Shown here: piece after piece, positions 57,761 to 64,000 of the stretch
Numbering within the stretch: position 1 is the first letter of the stretch
Layout: each line of letters starts with the position of its first letter
Assembly (NCBI GenBank): GCA_015499995.1
Contig: JADNRV010000218.1
Location: 1-64,000 of the forward strand
DNA from: Flammula alnicola
Lineage: Eukaryota; Basidiomycota; Agaricomycetes; Agaricales; Strophariaceae
DNA: 64,000 nt
Reading direction: 5' to 3'
Notes under the pieces: model-generated
Seen by the model: only the letters and a program-made list of their open reading frames with translations
Told to the model about the DNA's origin: nothing
The model's database searches: none
Made by a program: the position numbers and the translations under genes

Positions 57761-58195
57761 GGTGCATCTGTGTCAACATTGTCACCAGGATCCATTCTGT
57801 CAGTAGCCTTAAAAGAAGGGAAAAAGGGGGATGTTATGTAAAAGGATGATGAAAAGAGGATTTTGCAAGATAGAACTCGAAAAAACTTAGAGATGACTGA
57901 GGAAAGACTTCTTTCCATGTCAGAATGAGATCCTATGCAATGAGAGGCAGCCTTCTTTGATGAAGGCCCTTATATTAATGTCCCCAACTCTGTCCGAAGG
58001 ACAAGGAGGGTTATGTCATTCACAAATGTGCTTCGCGTTTGCCAAATCATTTGTAAAGGCATGAGATAATTTGATTGATTTGATTATTCATCAAAAGCAT
58101 GACTGTTTTGTTCCGAGATTATCCTGCAGCAGGATTTCATTGATTGACATTGAAAAAATGTTCAGTATTTCAGGGACAATTGGTTGAAAAAACCA
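57761..58195. other. no recognisable feature
   Basis: About 430 bp between the hAT end and the chromovirus LTR without coding or repeat signatures I can support. Confidence 0.4.
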
Positions 58196-58705
58196 TGTTA
58201 CGACTAGCAAGAAACAACGTGATTGCAACGTTGGAGTCAAACAACCAGTGATTCCAAAGTCATGTCAAGAGGTGCCTAGATCAGATTGTTCATACTTAGA
58301 GGCTCTGATGAGCTTAAGTGATCATGTCTAGAGGCTCAACGAGCTTAGACGTTCATGGTGAGGAGAGAGGCAAGACAAAAGAGTCAAGATTCTCAAGAAC
58401 TAGCTAAAGTACATTGTTGTGTGTCTATGATATTTATACTAGTTCTGAGTGTGCACAGACCATGATAAAGTGTCTCCTTTAGAGTCATTAGAATGGAGTC
58501 AGGAATGCGAAAGAGTCAGAATGGAAAGAGGAGAGTCCTCTCGATGATAATAGTGTCATCGAGGATGCATAAGTATGGAAACTATAAATAGTCCGGAACT
58601 GGGAAGGTACTCATACCAAAATAGAAAGTGTCCAGTATAGCTGGCGTACATCTAAGCACAGGTAAAGATAAGATAAGATAAGAACGAAATTGGATGACTG
58701 TAACA
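58196..58705 (-). repeat. chromovirus 3' LTR
   Basis: 510 bp. In minus sense it starts TGTTACAGTCATCC and ends CTAGTCGTAACA, so TGTTAC/GTAACA form the terminal inverted repeat. CTTATC repeats lie at 58686-58667, and a TATTTATAG box at about 58590-58582. The left flank is aacca (58191-58195). Confidence 0.82.
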
Positions 58706-58718
58706 TTATCCCCTTCCT
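58706..58718 (-). promoter_or_regulatory. polypurine tract of the chromovirus
   Basis: Minus strand AGGAAGGGGATAA immediately before the LTR start, the expected primer for plus-strand DNA. Confidence 0.75.
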
Positions 58719-60582
58719 ATGTCGAGACTCCGTATCGACCTACACTTTGACTTGTCCTTAGTTTCCATTGAGGAAGACCTCGATGCTGTCACTGTTGCTG
58801 CTAGAACCCCATCGGAGACAGTCATTGGTGGTATGTCTGGGGGCATGAACATGGCAGCTGCAGCAGACATAGCGAGAGCAGTCCTTTTTGACGTGGTGGG
58901 ATGAGTGGCAGGAATAGCAATGACGGTGTGGGTTGTACAGGGTTCAGCGCAGGTGTGGTCTTTGTCTGGTAGGGATGTTGCCTCGGGTAGGGACGTTGCC
59001 TCGGGCAGGGACAAAGGTCCTTCACAATTCAAACATTGCTTGGACGCATCCTGCTAAGCCATGCCATAATGCATTGTCAAAGGTGGTGTGGGCAAAAGAG
59101 CGTAATCAGAGCATTTCTCCTCAGAGAGCGGTGATAGTTTGCTGAGTGTTGTGAAGGATTTCGACATCGTAAGATAAGTTTGTGTTGTTTTGAACTAGCT
59201 ACCATTCTGTGTGAAATACTCCAGCCAAATGCCTGCACAGTGATTTAATTCCAGCCAAGTGGGTTTATGATATGAAATGCTTATGACAACTCATTAACAT
59301 AAACATGGGTTATTCTCCAAGTCATGTTATTCTCTGCCAGCCTTCATTTCAATGCTTTCCTGGGATGATGTTTTAGCTATGTTATTGTTTATCTAGGACT
59401 ATGTTTAAGCTATGTCATTGTTTTCCAGAGCTATATTTCATTATTTTCCTAGAACTATGTCATTGCTATTTCTTTCCTTGCCAGATCTATATTTCTTTGT
59501 TCCCTTTGGGCGATGTTTTAGCCATTTCATTGCTTCCCAGTCTTATATTTCATTGCCTGCCTAATACAATATATATTTTGTGGTGGGACTGGATTATGTA
59601 ATATATTTGATGGCTTAACTATTGCCTTTTCTTTGCTCTCTCACTCAATCTCTCATCATATTATGGCCTCAAATTGAAACTTATGTAAAAATAGGGCCCA
59701 CACCCCCAACAAGCAGGCACACCAAATATTGCACTCATTTTGCATATAAAACTTAATTATTCCACATAATTAATATCATAAGTAATTGCCTGGTAACATT
59801 GAAATAAAATCATTAGGCAGATATAATATCGTCACCAGACATATAAAACATTGTCCTAAGGAAACAATGACATATAATTCTTGGGGCAATAAAATAGTTA
59901 AAACATTGCTCCAGGGAAACAATGAAATATATCCTTGGGAGGGAATAACCATAATCCTAGATAAACAATAACATAGCTAAAACATCATCCCAGGGAAGCA
60001 TTGAAATGAAGGCTGGCAGAGAATAACATGACTTGGAGAATAACCCATGTTTATGTTAATGAGTTGTCATAAGCATTTCATATCATAAACCCACTTGGCT
60101 GGAATTAAATCACTGTGCAGACATTTGGCTGGAGTATTTCATATAAGTGGTAGCTACCACTCTTGAACAAGACAGCGAACTTGGTCATAGTCTTGCTCAG
60201 TGACAATTCGGTTGGTGTATTCCTCGTAAGTTATGAGTGGTTCGGGTGTGATCACCCAATTGGAGGTATCCGGCATTGGTGCAGCTCCCCAGCTGAAGGT
60301 GTCAGAGTCCAGAATGAGTGCTGGGATTTCACCTTCTTCGAGTTCAGCTTCCACAGAGTTAGGACCCAGCCCCTCGGGGCAATCAGCTGCATCAGTGTTG
60401 CTGTGAACCCTATTGAACATGGCATCGATGGCCGCTTGGCAGGTCTGCAGAGTGTTTGTGATGGGGATGGTGATGGGTTCACTGGTAGTAGGCTCCAGGG
60501 TAGACCCGAGAGTTACTTCTTTGAGGGAGAGGTCCTCAGTTTGGGTGATGATCTGGTTGACAATGTTAGAGGTAGCAGACAT
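58719..60582 (-). pseudogene. chromovirus ORF3-like region with double zinc knuckle
   Basis: Start at 60582: MSATSNIVNQIITQTEDLSLKEV, an acidic middle (EAELEEGEIPALILDSD) and an end at VQEW near 60160, where a foldback element (59205-60150) is inserted. Beyond it, another frame near 58940-58780 gives CYSCHSSHHVKKDC and CCSCHVHAPRHTTNDC, two CX2C..HX4C fingers. The order (pol, this region, PPT, LTR) places it 3' of pol, where most chromoviruses have nothing. It may be a gag-like or accessory RNA-binding protein. Whether the two parts form one protein is not certain. Confidence 0.5.
59205..60150. mobile_element. non-autonomous foldback element, long TIRs, 9-bp TSD
   Basis: 946 bp flanked by tagctacca (59196-59204 and 60151-60159). 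The terminal inverted repeats are about 220 bp and nearly identical, running from GAAATACTCCAGCCAAATG through GTTATTCTCCAAGTCATG to GATGATGTTTTAGCTATG. The interior has TCATTG and TTTCCTxGGA subrepeats in both directions. Long TIRs with a 9-bp duplication are typical of Mutator-like elements. No coding. Confidence 0.85.
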
Positions 60583-60599
60583 GTTGTGAATGACTGGAA

Positions 60600-61160
60600 T
60601 GAGATGGGGATCATTGGTACAAAAGATACAATATTATATACTAAAACTTCATGGTCTGTGCGAGGGTGAAGCGATGATGTCTTGACTGGTCTTGAGTCAG
60701 TTCACTGGATACATTTTCGGAATGACTTGACCAAGTCTTCGATTGACTTGTTGATTTTTCTGAGCAATTGGAGTGTTGGCTCCGATTGACTCTTTCTGAA
60801 GGGGTGGCATCCAAAAATGAGTGGTGTCAGTTCCAGTGAGGCTGTGGAGAACCTTGAAGAAGACTCAGGTGAGTCAGAGATGACTCGGAGGGTAGAAAAC
60901 TGAGGCTGTGTTTGTGAAGCCTGTTGGCAGGTGGGAATTCCTTCATCATTGAGGATTTCCTCAAGTTCTTGTCATCTGTACTCCAGTCTTCTTGTGATCT
61001 CACACAGATTATCCTCCTCTTTCTTTGCATCCCTGTATATGTCATCAGTTTCCCATCGAACTGAGGTCCAACCTTCTTTGAAGAGAGGTGGGCAACATGT
61101 TGAATATGGTCTGGGTGGTGCCGATGACTGGGCTCGATGTATGGATGGGACTCAAAAATA
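60600..61160 (-). pseudogene. frame downstream of the chromodomain, coiled-coil-like
   Basis: One minus frame reads EGWTSVRWETDDIYRDAKKEEDNLCEITRRLEYR, a TGA, QELEEILNDEGIPTC, then a Ser/Pro-rich stretch. It looks like a short coiled coil. The TGA again fits a lost Arg codon. It may be the end of pol or the start of the 3' ORF. Function unknown. Confidence 0.4.
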
Positions 61161-61169
61161 GAATGTGAG

Positions 61170-64000
61170 GATCCACATGTCATACGAAATGGTGGCTGTG
61201 TTTGATTGTGTGGTAGGCTGTGAGCATCTAAGTTTGACATTTCTGGTAGGGTGGGAGATGGACTCCGACTCGTTGTTTGTAAGCCACGAGGATTTCTTGA
61301 GTGTGAGTGAGTCTGCTTTCATTTTCCCAATTGGCTTCTTTGACTGAATAGCCTTTCCATTTGATGAGAAAGTGGTATTGGCCATTTCGGAGTTTCTCGT
61401 GATTTAGGATTGAGTCGACTTCATATTCTTCTTTTCCGTCAACGAGATCCGGAGGAGGCTGTGTGAAAAATTTCCCATGAATCTCATTTTCCACATATGG
61501 CATCAGGAGGACAGCATGGAAGACATTGTGAATCTTCCAGTGTTTCGGGAGTTGCAACTGATAGGTTAGGTGTCCCAGAACGTCTTTGATCAAAAATGGT
61601 CCTTCCCGTTTAGGTGCCATCTTTTTGTTGTAACGTGTCTTGAGATTCCGCGAATCCAACCAGACTCTTTGTCCTTTCTTGAAGGGGACAAATCTCGATT
61701 GGTGATGTTCAGCTATCCTAGCTCAGGCTAGTTCATGTGCCGCAAGTGCTTCTTCTCGATCTTTGATTAATTGCTTCATTTGGTCTTCAATGGCGGGAAA
61801 CCTCATGTTTTCAAATGAAGTGGGAATGGAGATCAGTGAATACCCCATTTGTAGTTCAAACGGGGTTCTCTGTCTGTCTGCATGTCATCGATGATTGTGC
61901 ATGAATTCCAGAGTGCTGATAGAGTCTAGCCAAGTGTCTGGATTTGATGAGCAATATATGGAGATATATGCTTCTATTTCCTGGTTTAGACGTTCCGTGG
62001 CTCCATCAGACTGCAGGTGATAGGCGGTGGTCAATTTGGATTTGATGCCAAGAAGCTTCAGAAGCTCTCAGAAGGCTTTTGCTCCAAATTGAGGGCCATG
62101 GTCAGACCTGAGGCTGTCAGGTAGTCCAAATCTTCTGTATAGATTGTCCAAGAGTAGGCGTCCAGTCTCTTCTTGCATGACCGAAGTGGAGCAAGGAATG
62201 GTAATCACCCCCCCCTGTAAGACCATGGTCGACCACGACCAGTACGGCATCTTTTCCGTTGATCTCGGGCAATCCGGTGATGAAATCCATCGTTGGATCG
62301 GCAAAGGGTCATTTTGAGTGTGCAGTTTCTTGTGCTATTATGGCCGGGTGTGACGGATTTCTGTTGATCTTGAATTGTTGACAGATTCTGCATCCTTTTA
62401 CATAGGATTTCACGAAGGTTCGCATGCTGGGCCATCAGTAATGTTCTCATATAGCATTATACATTTTGAGTTCTCCCAGGTGTCCAGCTGTCAGTGGTTC
62501 ATGATATTTTTCCACGATTTCGCATTGCAGCATTTGACTATTAGGGATATAGTTTTTCTCTTTATAGAACAATAATTGTTTTCTGTCATGTTTGGCAGTG
62601 GTCCAGTCCTCTAGTCCTTTTCATAGGTTTTATGGTCCATCCTCTAGCAGTATTCTGAGTGCTTCTGCTGCTTCAGTGTCGAGGTTTAAAGAATTGGAGA
62701 ATTGGAGAATTGGCAATCTTTTCCTGCAATTCGAGGTCTATAAGGTTTATGAAGAGTCCTTCGGGCAAGGGCGTCATGTCCTCATTATTGGTATCATCAT
62801 CTGGGATATGGTCTGGTCGTCAGGATAGCGCGTCGGATTGGATCATTTTATTTCCTGCTTGGTGGACCAGTTTGACGTCATATTCTGACAGGAACAGGGA
62901 CCAGCGTGCTTGTCGTCTGTTCAGTTTCTGGGCAGAGCGGAAGTAGGTTAGGTTCTTGTGGTCAGATAGGATGGTCATTGTGAACAGTGATCCTTGGATG
63001 TAGTGTCACCATTCTTGCATTGCTCGGATGATCACCAGAAGTTCTCAGTCATAGATTTCGTAGTTTCATTCTGCCGGTGAGAAAGTTTTCGAGATAAATG
63101 TGCATAGGTGTCTGGCGCCGCTTGTGTCTAATTGGGAGAGTACTGCGTCAGATGCATATTTTGAAGTGTCGCACTCTATCTGGAAAGGTTTGGTCGTGTC
63201 TGGCATCAGGAGTACAGGTTCCTCAGTGAAGCACCTCTTCAGGGTGTCAAAGGCTTCTTGTGCAGCTTCCATCCATTCGAAGGGTTGGTCTTTCTTTAAT
63301 AGTTCGTTCATGGAATGGGCTATTTCAGAATAGGCCCTAATGAATTTTCAGTAGAAGTTTCCGAATCCAAGAAACAATCGAACTTGTTTGAGCGTTTTTG
63401 GTACTGGCCAGTCTGCAATGCCTTTGAGTTTGGTGGAATCCATCCTAATTCGTCCTTCTTCAATGATCATGCCTAGGTATTCCATGGTAGGCAGTTCAAA
63501 GAAGCATTTCTCAGGTTTCAAAAAGAGGTCATTCTCTCGAAGCTGTTGTAAGACTCGTTTGGTGTATTCTTTGAGTCGTTCTTTGCTCTTAGAAAAAAGC
63601 AGGATGTCGTCCATGTAGATAATTATCCAGTGTTCAACTTGGGTGTCGGCGGTCATATCTTTGAACTTGTCGTCCATCATGGATTGGAAGGTCGCCAGCG
63701 AGTTGCACATCCCAAAGAACATAACAGTGGGTTCGAATAGTCCTTTGTTTGTCTTGAACACTGCTTTCCATTGGTCTCCATCTCAGATCTGAATATTGTT
63801 GTAGCCCCAATGCACATAGTTTGGTGAAGTATTTGGCCTCTTTGAGTTTGTCCATAAGCTCAGGAATAAGGGGTAGTGGATAGGCGTTTTTGATCGTCCA
63901 ATCATTTAGGAATTGATAGTCTTGACAGGGTCTCAGGGATCCATCCTTCTTTGAGGTGAAGAAGAAGGGTGACGCCATAGGTGAGATTGAGGGTCGGATA
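61170..64000 (-). pseudogene. chromovirus pol: RT, RNase H, integrase, chromodomain
   Basis: Entering from the right edge: [22 protein letters not shown] and [13 protein letters not shown], a shift near 63818, [25 protein letters not shown] and the catalytic YMDD (near 63612). RNase H: FQIECDTSKYASDAVLSQ, then NYEIYD and [12 protein letters not shown]. Integrase: GCRICQQFK, PTMDFITGLPE, VVVDHG, RSDHGPQFGAKAF and GATERLNQE, with a shift at a G run (62212-62217). After the GPF-type module (KREGPFLIKDVLG) comes a chromodomain: EEYEVDSILNHEKLRNGQYHFLIKWKGYSVKEANWE (ORF 61659-61228). TGA codons replace expected Arg at 63350-63348, 63068-63066, 63047-63045, 63008-63006 and further on. The chromodomain would steer integration to modified histones. 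Confidence 0.9.
61228..61659 (-). pseudogene. integrase C-terminus and chromodomain of the chromovirus
   Basis: A 143-codon open frame that begins just after the last in-frame disruption of pol: the GPF/Y-like module (REGPFLIKDVLGHLTYQL; HNVFHAVLLMPY) and the chromodomain with the aromatic positions Tyr (EYEVDS), Trp (IKWKGY) and Trp/Glu (ANWENE). The presence of this domain places the element among chromoviruses of Ty3/gypsy. Confidence 0.88.

Noticed and set aside
38094..63980. UGA read as tryptophan (altered genetic code), suggested by many in-frame TGA codons
   Set aside because: Aligned against remembered relatives, the TGA sites in the chromovirus RNase H and RT fall on conserved Arg, not Trp, and normal TGG codons are present throughout. 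CGA to TGA decay explains the pattern better.

Overview
The window looks like a heterochromatic, transposon-packed stretch of an Agaricomycete (basidiomycete) nuclear genome. That is inferred from short (about 50-60 bp) GT-AG introns, a CxC5/CxC6-type cysteine-cluster gene of the kind known from mushroom genomes, an agaric-style Ty3/gypsy gag, a chromodomain gypsy element, and a LINE with APE endonuclease, YVDD reverse transcriptase and C-terminal RNase H. I see no intact host gene. Almost everything is a mobile element or its relic, often nested.

Layout. 1-28.3 kb: fragments of one LINE family and one Ty1/copia family inserted into and joined to each other, plus three long SINE-like elements (2206-3828, 6249-7334, 13371-15434) with tRNA-like Pol III heads. 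At 20.5-28.3 kb a plus-strand LINE is split by a 5'-truncated minus-strand LINE with a 16-bp target duplication, itself split by a solo LTR. 28.3-30.3 kb: one non-autonomous hAT-like element inside another. 30.3-37.8 kb: AT-rich, repeat-bearing DNA with one degenerate Lys/Gln-rich reading frame. 37.8-48.3 kb: a minus-strand Ty3/gypsy element (5' LTR, PBS, gag) split by the longest LINE copy (ORF1 and ORF2, 40039-46790). 48.3-49.9 kb: an unidentified zinc-cluster (possibly MULE-like) gene split by a hAT-like MITE. 50.1-51.0 kb: repeat DNA and a 115-bp palindrome. 51.2-52.6 kb: a decayed CxC5/CxC6 gene. 52.6-57.8 kb: a decayed multi-exon hAT transposase gene carrying a 2.1-kb non-autonomous hAT-like insert with a GC-rich core. 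58.2-64.0 kb: a minus-strand chromovirus (3' LTR, PPT, zinc-knuckle ORF, chromodomain, integrase, RNase H, RT), interrupted by a foldback element and running off the right edge.

How the parts work together. The LINE encodes the nicking and reverse-transcription machinery. The SINE-like elements end in LINE-like 3' tails, and one of them sits at exactly the same copia site as a LINE 5' end, so they were probably mobilised by it. All three SINE-like elements share a central core but carry two different tRNA-type heads, which resembles the core-domain SINE superfamilies of animals. Coding regions across several element classes carry premature stops that are mostly TGA where Arg (CGA) is expected, a CpG-to-TpG decay signature, while the GC-rich core at 53.2-54.5 kb remains CpG-rich.
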